Below, piece by piece: positions 36,125 to 44,352 of a stretch of 64,000 nucleotides of DNA. The DNA lies in assembly GCF_018304825.1 (NCBI RefSeq), contig NZ_CP072648.1, forward strand, positions 913,501 to 977,500. The letters run 5' to 3'. Each line of letters starts with the position of its first letter. Positions within the stretch are counted from its first letter, which is position 1. The notes under the pieces are model-generated. The model worked only from the letters and a program-made list of their open reading frames with translations, was not told the DNA's origin and did no database searches. The translations under genes and the position numbers were made by a program. Source of the DNA: Chloracidobacterium validum (GTDB lineage: Bacteria > Acidobacteriota > Blastocatellia > Chloracidobacteriales > Chloracidobacteriaceae).

Positions 36125-36451
36125 GTGTCACACGCGCCGCGGCGACCGTTGTCATCAGCGGGCAACGGCTCTTGTTCAGACGGCCTTGAAAAGTTCCAGC
36201 GCCGGCCCGGAGCTAACGCGGCCTTGCTCAGACCAAGGTTGGGGTAGGCAACCGCGTAGAAGGCGGGTTTGGGGCGGAACCTGAGTGGCGTCTGCAACCC
36301 CGAATGTTCACCCATCAACGACAGGTAACCGAGCAGCTAGGCCAATTCTGGCGCAAGATGAGTCCACGCAAACGCACTCACGACGCACAGGGTTCAGAGC
36401 TGTACTTGACAGTATTACAGTAATTTGCTATACTACTGTCAGATTAAGCTC
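36125..36451 (+). other. Spacer with the MerR-gene promoter; no gene seen
   Basis: No credible coding frame is present in these 327 bases. A 6-bp hairpin, CCGTTG at 36146-36151 with CAACGG at 36163-36168, may help end the upstream message but has no T-tract. The functional content lies at the right end, where the promoter/operator of the MerR-like gene is found (listed separately). Confidence 0.55.
36406..36441 (+). promoter_or_regulatory. Sigma-70-like promoter with overlapping inverted-repeat operator
   Basis: TTGACA (36406-36411) and TATACT (36429-36434) are separated by exactly 17 bases. TGACAGTA (36407-36414) is mirrored exactly by TACTGTCA (36434-36441), so the arms cover the -35 and -10 elements. 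A further TACAGTA lies between them. The ATG of the MerR-like gene is 18 bases past the -10 element, so the leader is very short. An operator wrapped around a promoter is the expected place for a MerR-type regulator to act; autoregulation is inferred. Confidence 0.85.
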
Positions 36452-36973
36452 ATGACCATTGAAGAGTTATGTCAAGCGACAGCACACGAACTTGCCCGGC
36501 GCGGACTGGCGACACCCCAGCCCGACGGGCGGGTTACGGATGCGCCGGATGAGCGGACCGTGCGTTACTACCAAACGCTTGGGTTGCTGCCGCGTCCGTC
36601 AGTCCTCGGCCGCAAGTCGTGCTACGCTGCCGTGCATGTGCAGCGATTGCTGGCCATCAAGGCATTGCAGCGTCAAGGCTGGTCACTGGCAAAGATTCAA
36701 CAGTGGTTGGTCGGGCGGACCGATGAAGAACTGCACGCCCTGATCGATAGGGTATCGGAGTCAGTTCGTTCTGAAGGGCAGTCACTCCCAACCACCGTCT
36801 GGCGGGAAGTCACCCTCCTGCCTGGTCTCAAGCTGCTGGCGGCAACCGACTGGTCTCCGCCAGTCGAGGCCACTGCCGCACTCGAAGCACTGTTTCGCGC
36901 GGCACTGGCTACGTTGCGTACGGCCCACCCCGGCTCCCCTGGAGGAAGAATGCATGAACCCGCAAATGAATGA
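36452..36973 (+). CDS. MerR-like transcriptional regulator
   Basis: A winged-helix MerR-type DNA-binding region covers about residues 33-90: RTVRYYQTLGLLPRPSVLGRKSCY (in two parts) is the wing/recognition segment and LLAIKALQRQGWSLAKIQQWL the following helices. The region before it is longer than usual and lacks the classic IGExA opening. The C-terminal 70 residues show no cysteine cluster or drug-binding domain, so a metal sensor is unlikely. ATG 36452 is chosen as it follows the strong promoter; an upstream start at 36425 would overlap the -10. The gene overlaps the VIT-VWA gene by 20 bases, implying that the two are made and controlled together. Confidence 0.85.
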   Translation: MTIEELCQATAHELARRGLATPQPDGRVTDAPDERTVRYYQTLGLLPRPSVLGRKSCYAAVHVQRLLAIKALQRQGWSLAKIQQWLVGRTDEELHALIDRVSESVRSEGQSLPTTVWREVTLLPGLKLLAATDWSPPVEATAALEALFRAALATLRTAHPGSPGGRMHEPANE

Positions 36974-39485
36974 CGCTGCAGACCAAAAGACCAACCGACA
37001 ACTCGGAACACTCGCCGTCGAGCAGTCCAGTAAGCGCGTGGCGCTGCCATTGGAGCGCGTTTGTATTTCCGCGCGCGTGGTTGAGCGGATTGCTGAGGTT
37101 GAGGTCAGGCAAACCTTTGCCAATGACTTTGACCAGCCACTTGAGGCGGTTTACATCTTTCCACTCGCGGGTGGCGCTGCCATAACACAGTTTGAAGTAA
37201 CGTTTGCCGGGCGTACGCTGACCGGTGCGCTTGCCGAGCGCAAAGAGGCGCGGCAGCAGTACGCCGAGGCGGTCCAGCAAGGTTATCGGGCCGCCTTGCT
37301 AGAGTCAGAGCGGGATGACGTGTTCACCATCCAGGTGGGTAACCTGCCCCCCAGAGAAACTGCCGAGGTGCGGTTGGTTTACGTCGAGTCACTACCGTTT
37401 TGGGCGGATGGCATGACCGAGTTGCGGCTGCCGACAGTCGTCGCGCCACGTTACATTGCCGGACAACCACTTGACCGTGACAGTGTCGGCACCGGGGTTG
37501 AGTCAGACACGGACCGCGTCCCGGACGCCTCGCGGATTACGCCGCCGCGATTGGCGCCGGGCTTTGATCCGAATGTCGGATTGAAGATAACGGTTGAGTT
37601 CGATGGCGAGGACCTCGCCGACCTCAGTTGTGTCCAGCATGCGATCAGCCTCACGCTGACCAAGGGCAAGGCGCGGATTTCGTTGGCGCAGCAGACCGAA
37701 CGACTCAACCGAGACTTCGTCTTGCGTTGGAAATCCGCCGGTGACGACATCCAGTTGCGCGCGCGAGCCTTTCCGGCCAAAGCCCGCAAAGTGTTCACCA
37801 TGCTCACACTGACCCCACCGGTATTGCCTGGCCGGGAAGTCGTGGCGCGTGATGTCACGCTGGTTCTCGACCGGTCTGGCTCGATGGGCGCGGTGAAGAT
37901 GCTCAGCGCAGTACGAGCCGTCACCTTGTTGCTCAGAAGTCTAACCCCACAAGACCGCTTTGCGATCCTTGCCTTTGATGACCGAATGGAGTGGTTTGAC
38001 CAGGGTCAACTGCGTTCCGCGGATGGGCCTAACCTCACCCGTGGCGAACAATGGCTGCGTACCATCGAATCGCGTGGGGGCACCGAAGTCACCAAGGCAC
38101 TTACGGCTGCCTTGGACGGGATACAGCGCCAATGCACCGAAGCCAACCGATTGCCGGTGATCATCTTGCTGACAGATGGGCAGGTCGGTGATGAGTCATC
38201 TGCCCTCAAGCTCGTGCAAGAGCGCTTGGGGCATGGACGGCTCTTCACCGTTGGGATTGATACCGCCGTGAACGATGCATTTCTAAACCGGTTGGCCAAA
38301 CTCGGCAGGGGCACGGCCACGATGGTGACACCTGACGAGAGCCTCGACCGGGCGCTGCGCCAGATCGCCGAGGAAATGGGTACTCCGGTACTCAGAAACT
38401 TGGCAGTCGTCGAAGCGGCATCTGGCGCATCTATTTCAACGCTGGCGCCGATGTCCCTCCCCGATCTCTTCCCGGGACGCCCGGTGACGGTTTTCTTAGA
38501 GACGAGTGACGTGAGAGAACTGCGTGTGACCGGTGTTTTGCCCAACGGGAAGGCTTGGCAAAAGTCACTCAAGCCGGTCAAGACCGATGTGCCAGCGCTA
38601 GCGCACCTGTGGGCCAGGCACCGGATTGCCGATCTCGACGATCAGTTCCGCCTCGAGCGCGCGAGCCATCTCAAGCAAACCATCATTGATTTGTCCATCA
38701 GCCACTCGGTGCTCTCCCGTTTCACGGCATTCCTGGTCGTGGACAAGAAGGAAATCGTCAATCAGGGCGGAAAACGCCTCACTTATGTTCAGCCGGTCGA
38801 GACCCCAGCTCGTTGGGAAACAGAGACTAATTTCACCTTAGGTGCAGGATTTTGCCCCTTTCCACCATTCGAAGTATCTTCCCCAAGAGACTCTGCTGCC
38901 CCACCACCTGCTGCCCCACCACCTGCTGCCCCATTAGCTTGTGCTATGCTACATTTCACAGCAGAGGTTGTAGCTTCTGCGACTGAGGACTCCGCTCGGA
39001 ATCTCACTCAAGGTGCGCCTGATGCGACAGCATCACTGCCGGATGACCTCACGACCGTCTTGGCTGATTTTGCCAAGGAACTCACGAAATTCGTTCAACT
39101 TGCCGACCCATCACTGCCCGAGAAGGACATCGAGACCCTTTGGGCCAAGTTAGCCTCGACGGAACTTGATGATCTCGCCGAGGCCTGCATTTACGCGGAG
39201 GTGTATCTTTCGGGCCATTTTTCGGACTTCAAGGTTCATTTCCCTGAGACGCAGCGCTTGCTAAACGAGTTGGACCAGCTTCTTTGGGTGGACAGCGACT
39301 TGAGGTTTGGGGGGAAAAGGCAGCTCTCGGCAGCGGAAGCCTGTGCGCAAGGGTTCTGTGCCAAAACCTTCAAGCCATTGATGGAAGCGTGCTTGAAGGA
39401 AATAGCCCCTTACGTGAAGCCGGCACCGCCGATGCGAACCTCCTCAAGTCAAGAGGATGGGGATTTCTGGTCGGGAAGCATCTAG
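36954..39485 (+). CDS. VIT and VWA domain protein
   Basis: The start at 36954 follows GGAGGAAG six bases upstream. Residues about 15-150 form a vault/inter-alpha-trypsin (VIT) domain (RVVERIAEVEVRQTFAN, YIFPLAGGAAITQFEV, KEARQQYAEAVQQGY). The VWA domain begins about residue 300 with a complete MIDAS, DRSGSM with Asp306, Ser308 and Ser310. A proline-rich linker (about 647-660) precedes a helical acidic C-terminal domain. No signal peptide, sortase signal or membrane helix is present, so unlike the well-known sortase-target VIT-VWA proteins this one appears cytoplasmic. It is co-transcribed with the MerR-like regulator. Metal-dependent protein binding is expected; the biological role is not known. 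Confidence 0.88.
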   Translation: MNPQMNDAADQKTNRQLGTLAVEQSSKRVALPLERVCISARVVERIAEVEVRQTFANDFDQPLEAVYIFPLAGGAAITQFEVTFAGRTLTGALAERKEARQQYAEAVQQGYRAALLESERDDVFTIQVGNLPPRETAEVRLVYVESLPFWADGMTELRLPTVVAPRYIAGQPLDRDSVGTGVESDTDRVPDASRITPPRLAPGFDPNVGLKITVEFDGEDLADLSCVQHAISLTLTKGKARISLAQQTERLNRDFVLRWKSAGDDIQLRARAFPAKARKVFTMLTLTPPVLPGREVVARDVTLVLDRSGSMGAVKMLSAVRAVTLLLRSLTPQDRFAILAFDDRMEWFDQGQLRSADGPNLTRGEQWLRTIESRGGTEVTKALTAALDGIQRQCTEANRLPVIILLTDGQVGDESSALKLVQERLGHGRLFTVGIDTAVNDAFLNRLAKLGRGTATMVTPDESLDRALRQIAEEMGTPVLRNLAVVEAASGASISTLAPMSLPDLFPGRPVTVFLETSDVRELRVTGVLPNGKAWQKSLKPVKTDVPALAHLWARHRIADLDDQFRLERASHLKQTIIDLSISHSVLSRFTAFLVVDKKEIVNQGGKRLTYVQPVETPARWETETNFTLGAGFCPFPPFEVSSPRDSAAPPPAAPPPAAPLACAMLHFTAEVVASATEDSARNLTQGAPDATASLPDDLTTVLADFAKELTKFVQLADPSLPEKDIETLWAKLASTELDDLAEACIYAEVYLSGHFSDFKVHFPETQRLLNELDQLLWVDSDLRFGGKRQLSAAEACAQGFCAKTFKPLMEACLKEIAPYVKPAPPMRTSSSQEDGDFWSGSI
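38893..38932 (+). repeat. 15-bp tandem repeat encoding a proline/alanine linker
   Basis: CCACCACCTGCTGCC is present at 38901-38915 and 38916-38930, preceded by a partial copy (CTGCTGCC, 38893-38900). It encodes PPPAA repeats in the hinge of the VIT-VWA protein. Being a multiple of three, copy-number change would lengthen or shorten the hinge without a frameshift. Confidence 0.8.
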
Positions 39486-39503
39486 AGTTGAGTGGTTCAC
39501 ACC

Positions 39504-39539
39504 GGGGTGGCCGTGCGGATGGCTCCGCGCTGCCACCCC
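39504..39539. terminator. Long GC-rich hairpin between convergent genes
   Basis: GGGGTGGC (39504-39511) pairs with GCCACCCC (39532-39539), and inside it GCGGA (39515-39519) pairs with TCCGC (39524-39528) around a 4-base loop. With the intervening bases partly paired, the stem is close to 16 bp. It lies 18 bases after the VIT-VWA stop and about 100 bases from the end of the convergent oxidoreductase gene. There is no T-tract, so a transcript end or stability element is inferred rather than proven. Confidence 0.6.
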
Positions 39540-39636
39540 CCGCACAGGCTCAGGCTACCTTCATACGGGCAGGAAGCGCTTGTCAGTCCCAGTGGCTGGA
39601 TGCGTCGTTGCAGGAAGCTTTGGCACGTGGTCGAGA

Positions 39637-40662
39637 TCACCGAAGCGCGCTGCCTGTTGGCGGTAGGTTTTCCGCTTCCCCAGACGTGACGAGCAGCAGT
39701 TTGCCGATGACGGCGCGGCTTTCGAGTTGACGGTGGGCCGTTGCCGCGTCGCTCAACGGGAAGCTCCCGGCAATGATGGGATGGAAGGTCCGGTCGGCAA
39801 CCCGCTCCAGGATTGTGTCGAGGTCTGCGCGCGCCTCTGGATAGCGCCCGGCCGCCATCAAGTTCCCCAACTGAAAGCCATAAATCTGGGCGTTTTTAGG
39901 GTAAAAATCCCGAACGTTGATGACGGATGGCTCGAGCGTAACGTTGGCCAGCGCCGTGACGCGACCAAACGGCGCCAGGGCTTTGAGGCCGTCGGCAAAG
40001 GTCAGTCCGCCGACCGTATCGAGAAACGCCGTCACGCCTTTGCCCTCGGTGATGTCGCGGACGGCTTCGAGGAGGTTAATCTCGGCGTAGTTGACGGTCA
40101 CATGAGCGCCCAGCCGGGCCGCAACCGCCAGTTTTTCCGGGGTGCTGGCCGCCGCGATGATCCTGGCTCCAACGTGGCGCGCGATTTGAATGGCTGCGAC
40201 GCCCACGCCACTGGTGGCGGCAGGAATGAGCAGGGTATCGTCCGGGCGCAACCCAATCAGTCGCCGGAGGCAGTACCACGCCGTCAGCCAGTTGACCGGC
40301 AGCGCGGCGGCCGTCACGGTTGAAACCGCATCGGGGAGCAGCGCGACCTCGGAGGGCTGGACGACCACCTCGGTTGCATAAAGTCCGGTTCGATTGCCAA
40401 AAATGACAACCCGGCTTCCAACCGGGAGGTCGGGTGTGCAAGATTCAACGACCGTCCCGGCCGCTTCGAGACCAAGTCGCGCCGGCGGACGCGCGCCATG
40501 GTAGGCTCCGGCGCGAAGCAGAATGTCGGCGCGGTTGACGCCGATGGCTTCAATGGCAACCCGCGCCAGGCCTGGCGTCAGGTTTGGTAGCTCTTCAGTG
40601 ACGAGGCGGAGCGCTTCGGGTCCGCCAAACGTTTCAACAATCATGGCTTGCCGCGTAGGCAT
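39637..40662 (-). CDS. Zinc-independent quinone oxidoreductase / MDR-family NAD(P)H reductase
   Basis: Medium-chain dehydrogenase/reductase of the quinone reductase (QOR) branch: MIVETFGGPEALRL at the start, VNRADILLRAG, the nucleotide-binding TSGVGVAAIQIARHVGA, and SFPLSDAATAHRQLESR near the end. The structural and catalytic zinc cysteines of alcohol dehydrogenases are missing, as in QOR proteins. The ATG at 40662 gives 341 residues; the frame to 40824 would run into the divergent kinase gene. Such enzymes reduce quinones or enones with NADPH; the natural substrate is unknown. It is divergent from the first propeller-kinase gene with under 70 bases between. Confidence 0.88.
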   Translation of the reverse strand: MPTRQAMIVETFGGPEALRLVTEELPNLTPGLARVAIEAIGVNRADILLRAGAYHGARPPARLGLEAAGTVVESCTPDLPVGSRVVIFGNRTGLYATEVVVQPSEVALLPDAVSTVTAAALPVNWLTAWYCLRRLIGLRPDDTLLIPAATSGVGVAAIQIARHVGARIIAAASTPEKLAVAARLGAHVTVNYAEINLLEAVRDITEGKGVTAFLDTVGGLTFADGLKALAPFGRVTALANVTLEPSVINVRDFYPKNAQIYGFQLGNLMAAGRYPEARADLDTILERVADRTFHPIIAGSFPLSDAATAHRQLESRAVIGKLLLVTSGEAENLPPTGSALR

Positions 40663-40711
40663 ACGGGTTGGGAATGCACCTTTCGTCGGATTGTCTAGGG
40701 TCACGCCAGAG

Positions 40712-40727
40712 TGTGCGCTTGCGCACA
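40712..40727 (+). other. Small palindrome just before the first propeller-kinase start
   Basis: TGTGCGC and GCGCACA flank two bases (TT), giving a perfect 7-bp inverted repeat three bases before the ATG at 40731. It covers the place where a ribosome-binding site should be, and none is seen there. It could be an operator or could limit translation; the alternative GTG start at 40713 lies inside it. Confidence 0.5.
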
Positions 40728-40730
40728 ACC

Positions 40731-43700
40731 ATGCCATCACGCGGGTGGATTTGGCTACTTGGTCTGTGGTTGGCGTTAGGTGGACTGGGTGAAATTTCCG
40801 GTGCCGATGGGGAGGCGTCGTCACCGTCGGGGCCGACCTTGCGCCCCTTCACGCGCCTGTTCACCGGAAAAGACGGATTGCCCCAGGTGTCGGCGATGAG
40901 CCTGGCGACCGACGCGCAGGGCTATCTCTGGGTGGCGACGCAGGACGGCGCGGCCCGATTCGACGGGCGTGCTTGGCAGTCCTTTGCCGTGCCGAATCGC
41001 AGCCGGTCAAACTTTCTCCGGGTATGCCTTGCCACCCGTGATGGGCGGGTGTGGTTTGGCCGGCAAGATGGCGGGTTGGCCTGCCGTCTGCCGGATGGCA
41101 CCTGGGAAAACTATGACGAAGCTCAGGGCTTGCCGGCCGGACGGGTCAACGGTCTCCTGGAGCGTTCAGACGGCGCGCTTTGGATTGGAACGGAACAGGG
41201 CCTGTCCGTATGGATGCCAACCACGTCGCGGGTGACACCGCTCCCGGCGACGCACGCCACCGGGCGGGTGCTTGCCCTGGCGGAAACCGCCGACGGCCTG
41301 GTTTGGCTTGGGACGGCCCAGGGATTGGCCAGCTCCGATGGAAAGACCTGCGAAATCGTCGCCAACGGGCCGACCGGGAGCGTGTTTGCCACGTTCGTTG
41401 ACGGGACTGGGGCGCTCTGGGTTGGCGGCCGAGACGGTTTGCTTTGGCGTCGGGAAAGCCAAACCTGGCAGCGTTGGCCATTGCCGACCCGGAGCCGCGT
41501 GACGGCGCTGACCGAAACCGTGCTGCCCAGCGGTGAACGTCGGCTCTGGATTGCCACCGATGGCGACGGGCTGTTTTACACCCGCTCCGATGGCCGCCCG
41601 GACCTGGCCGGCGTTCAGGCGTTCGATGCATCATACGGTTTGCCGAACATCAGCGTCTGGAGCTTGCTCCCGCTCCCGGCGGCCGACCCCGGCCGCCACG
41701 TTGGGCTGTGGGTTGGGACGGATGGCGGATTACTGCACGTCTCGTTTACCGGATGGGCGACGCTGGACAATGTTCCGGCACTGGCCGGGGCAAGCGTGTA
41801 CGGCATGGGCACGGCCACGGGGCCGGACGGGACGACGAACTACTGGTTTGGGACGCGCGGCAAGGGGCTGGTTGGCTACGTGGATGGGCGCTGGCGCCAG
41901 CTCACCATGGCCGACGGACTCTCCACCAACACTGTGTTCAGTGTTCATGAGTCGTTCGATCCGAAGACCGGCAGTACGCTCTGGATCGGAACGCAGTTGG
42001 GGCTATTCCGCAAGTCCGGGCAGGGGCGGCCGTTGCCGGTGCGCGACGCGCCAGGGCTTGAAAAAGCAAGCATTCGCGCTTTTCTGGCGTCAGATGGTTG
42101 GCGTGGCCGGCCGGGGCTGTGGGTGGTTACGGCCGAAGTGGGACTGGCACGCTTTGAAGATGGGCAGTGGTCATCATTCACAACCGCCAATGGCCTACCA
42201 ACCAACGCCCTGCACAGCATTTGTGAGAGCGTCGCGCCGGATGGTGAAAAGACCATCTGGGTGGGCACGGAAGGCGGCGGACTGGCGCGGTGGCGTAACG
42301 GGCGATGGGACACCTGGCAAACGCCGACATTGCCCAACAACACGGTCATGACGGTGCAAGCCATGACCTTTCCCGATGGCAAGCAGTTTCTGTTCGCCGG
42401 GACGGAAGGTGGCGGTCTGGTGACGGCCGAACTGAACCTGCCTGAGCTGCGCTTCCACGTCTGGTCACAAGCCACCACACCGGGCTTTCCGAACGATACC
42501 GTGTATCAGGTGCAGTTCGATGCTGAGCGGCGGGCTTACGCGCTCACCAACCAGGGGGCTGCCCGGCTAACCTACCAGGGGAACGGCACCTTCACGATTG
42601 AAACGTTTGACGCGGAAGATGGTCTCCCCAGCGGCGAGTTCAATGGCGGCGCTTCGATGGTGGATCCATCGGGGCGCATCTGGGGCGGCACGCCCAATGG
42701 CGTTGCCGTGTTTGATCCGGCGGTCAATGCCTTACCGCCACCCCCACGCCGGCCGGTGCTTCAGGCAATGACAACCGGGGCGACCAATCTTTTGCTCACC
42801 GATGGGCTGACGGTGCCCTACAGTGCGCGTAACTTGACATTTGATGTCTCCACGCCAGTGTTTGCGTCGCCTGCGCGGTTGCGTTACCGAACCTACCTTG
42901 AAGGCTTCGATGAACAGCCAAGCGTGTGGAGCGCCGAACCGCGCCGGTCGTTCACCAACCTCTGGCCGGGCGAATATGTTTTTCAAGCGTGGGCACGGGA
43001 TGGGCAGGGGCGTGAAAGCCAGCCGGTCCAACTCCGTTTTCGGGTCGCTACCCCGTGGTGGTTGCGGTGGTGGGCGTGGGTGGGGTACGTAGGCTGTGGG
43101 GTTGGACTGGTGTACGGCGGGGTGCGGTGGCGACTGCGGGCGCTGGAGCGCCAAAACGCCGAACTGGAAGCCAAGGTGGCCGAGCGGACGGCGGCGCTGG
43201 AAGCGGCCAAGACCGAGGTGGAAGCCCAGAACCAGGCGTTGGCGGCGGCCAAGACGGAAGTGGAGCGCAAGAACGCGGCGCTGGACGAGAAGGTGGCGGC
43301 GCTGGAAGCGTCGCAGCGGCGTGCGGATCGGATTTTTTCGGCTCTGGCGGAAGCGCTGCCTGGGACGGTGCTGGATGGGAAGTACCGGCTTGGGGAGAAG
43401 TTGGGGGCTGGGGGGTATGGGGTGGTGTTTGCCGGGGAGCACCTTGGGTTGAAGCGGGCGGTGGCGGTGAAGGTGTTCAAGCCGGTAGCCGGGAACGACA
43501 GCGCGGAGGCGCTGGAGCGGTTTCGGCGGGAAGGGGCGTTGGCGGCGCAGATCAAGGATCGGCACGTGGTGGAGGTGGTGGACGCTGGGGTATCGAGCGA
43601 GGGGATGGCGTACTTGGTGATGGAGTTGCTGGAGGGGTACGCGCTGACGCGGGAGGTGCGGGGTGGGGTGAGCGTGGAGCGTGCGCTGCGGGTGTGTGGG

Positions 43701-44330
43701 GCGGTGTGTCGTGGGCTGGCGGCGGCGCATGAGCTGGGGGTGGTGCATCGGGACGTGAAGCCGGAGAATGTGTATGTGGATTGGTCGAGTGGGGAAGAGG
43801 TGGTGAAGGTGGTGGATTTTGGGATTGCGACGGTGGTGGAGCGTGGGAGTGGGGAGGTGTTGGAGACGCTGACGGCGGCTGGGTCGGTGGTTGGGACGCC
43901 GGCCTACATTGCGCCGGAGCGGGTGGTTGGGGGGACGTATGATGGGCGTGCGGATGTGTATGGGGTTGGGGTGATGTTGTACGAGATGGTGTGTGGGGCG
44001 GTGCCGTTTGGAGGTGGTGGGGAGAGTGGGATACGGGTGTTGTTGGCGCACGTGCATGAGGCGGCGGAGGCGCCGGCGGCGCGGGTGGCGGGGTTGGATG
44101 AGGAAGTGAGTGCGTATGTGCTGCGGATGCTGGCGAAGCGGCCGGAGGAGCGTCCGACGGCGGCGGAGGCGGCGGCGGACCTTGACCGCCTGGCGGACAA
44201 GGTCCGTTGTCAACGAACCTTGGACTTCGAGCCGGCAACCACCAAACCAGAGGATTGGGATACATTGGTTGAAGCCCGGCGGCGGACCATCAACATTCGG
44301 CGTGATACGGCAATGGACAAGAACGCATAG
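40731..44330 (+). CDS. Periplasmic propeller/Y_Y_Y sensor Ser/Thr kinase, copy 1
   Basis: A signal peptide (WIWLLGLWLALGG) is followed by about 650 residues of repeats of the two-component-regulator propeller type (repeated LWIGTEQGL, VWLGTAQGLA, IWVGTEGGGLARW), then a Y_Y_Y domain (LRYRTYLEGFD, WPGEYVFQAWARDGQG), one membrane helix (about 778-800, WWAWVGYVGCGVGLVYGG), a heptad coiled coil (about 803-867) and a complete Hanks kinase (about 882-1155) with LGAGGYGVVF, HRDVKPENV (Asp1008), DFG (1029-1031) and GTPAYIAPE. In most proteins with this sensor the output is a histidine kinase; here it is a Ser/Thr kinase. Start choice between ATG 40731 and GTG 40713 is uncertain. An 1,148-bp part is repeated in the next gene. 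Confidence 0.9.
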   Translation: MPSRGWIWLLGLWLALGGLGEISGADGEASSPSGPTLRPFTRLFTGKDGLPQVSAMSLATDAQGYLWVATQDGAARFDGRAWQSFAVPNRSRSNFLRVCLATRDGRVWFGRQDGGLACRLPDGTWENYDEAQGLPAGRVNGLLERSDGALWIGTEQGLSVWMPTTSRVTPLPATHATGRVLALAETADGLVWLGTAQGLASSDGKTCEIVANGPTGSVFATFVDGTGALWVGGRDGLLWRRESQTWQRWPLPTRSRVTALTETVLPSGERRLWIATDGDGLFYTRSDGRPDLAGVQAFDASYGLPNISVWSLLPLPAADPGRHVGLWVGTDGGLLHVSFTGWATLDNVPALAGASVYGMGTATGPDGTTNYWFGTRGKGLVGYVDGRWRQLTMADGLSTNTVFSVHESFDPKTGSTLWIGTQLGLFRKSGQGRPLPVRDAPGLEKASIRAFLASDGWRGRPGLWVVTAEVGLARFEDGQWSSFTTANGLPTNALHSICESVAPDGEKTIWVGTEGGGLARWRNGRWDTWQTPTLPNNTVMTVQAMTFPDGKQFLFAGTEGGGLVTAELNLPELRFHVWSQATTPGFPNDTVYQVQFDAERRAYALTNQGAARLTYQGNGTFTIETFDAEDGLPSGEFNGGASMVDPSGRIWGGTPNGVAVFDPAVNALPPPPRRPVLQAMTTGATNLLLTDGLTVPYSARNLTFDVSTPVFASPARLRYRTYLEGFDEQPSVWSAEPRRSFTNLWPGEYVFQAWARDGQGRESQPVQLRFRVATPWWLRWWAWVGYVGCGVGLVYGGVRWRLRALERQNAELEAKVAERTAALEAAKTEVEAQNQALAAAKTEVERKNAALDEKVAALEASQRRADRIFSALAEALPGTVLDGKYRLGEKLGAGGYGVVFAGEHLGLKRAVAVKVFKPVAGNDSAEALERFRREGALAAQIKDRHVVEVVDAGVSSEGMAYLVMELLEGYALTREVRGGVSVERALRVCGAVCRGLAAAHELGVVHRDVKPENVYVDWSSGEEVVKVVDFGIATVVERGSGEVLETLTAAGSVVGTPAYIAPERVVGGTYDGRADVYGVGVMLYEMVCGAVPFGGGGESGIRVLLAHVHEAAEAPAARVAGLDEEVSAYVLRMLAKRPEERPTAAEAAADLDRLADKVRCQRTLDFEPATTKPEDWDTLVEARRRTINIRRDTAMDKNA
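43053..44200 (+). repeat. 1,148-bp direct repeat, copy 1 (membrane helix to kinase end)
   Basis: This block matches 46726-47873 base for base at a constant offset of 3,673 with no insertion or deletion. I found five differences, at 43085, 43358, 43686, 44043 and 44177, all silent. It spans the membrane helix, coiled coil and kinase domain. Sequence on both sides diverges at once. No inverted ends or target duplications are seen. Confidence 0.95.
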
Positions 44331-44352
44331 CTCGATCGTGAGGCGGCATACG

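Noticed and set aside
39504-39539. tRNA or structured RNA gene at the hairpin between convergent genes
   Set aside because: The element is a single 36-base stem-loop without cloverleaf features.
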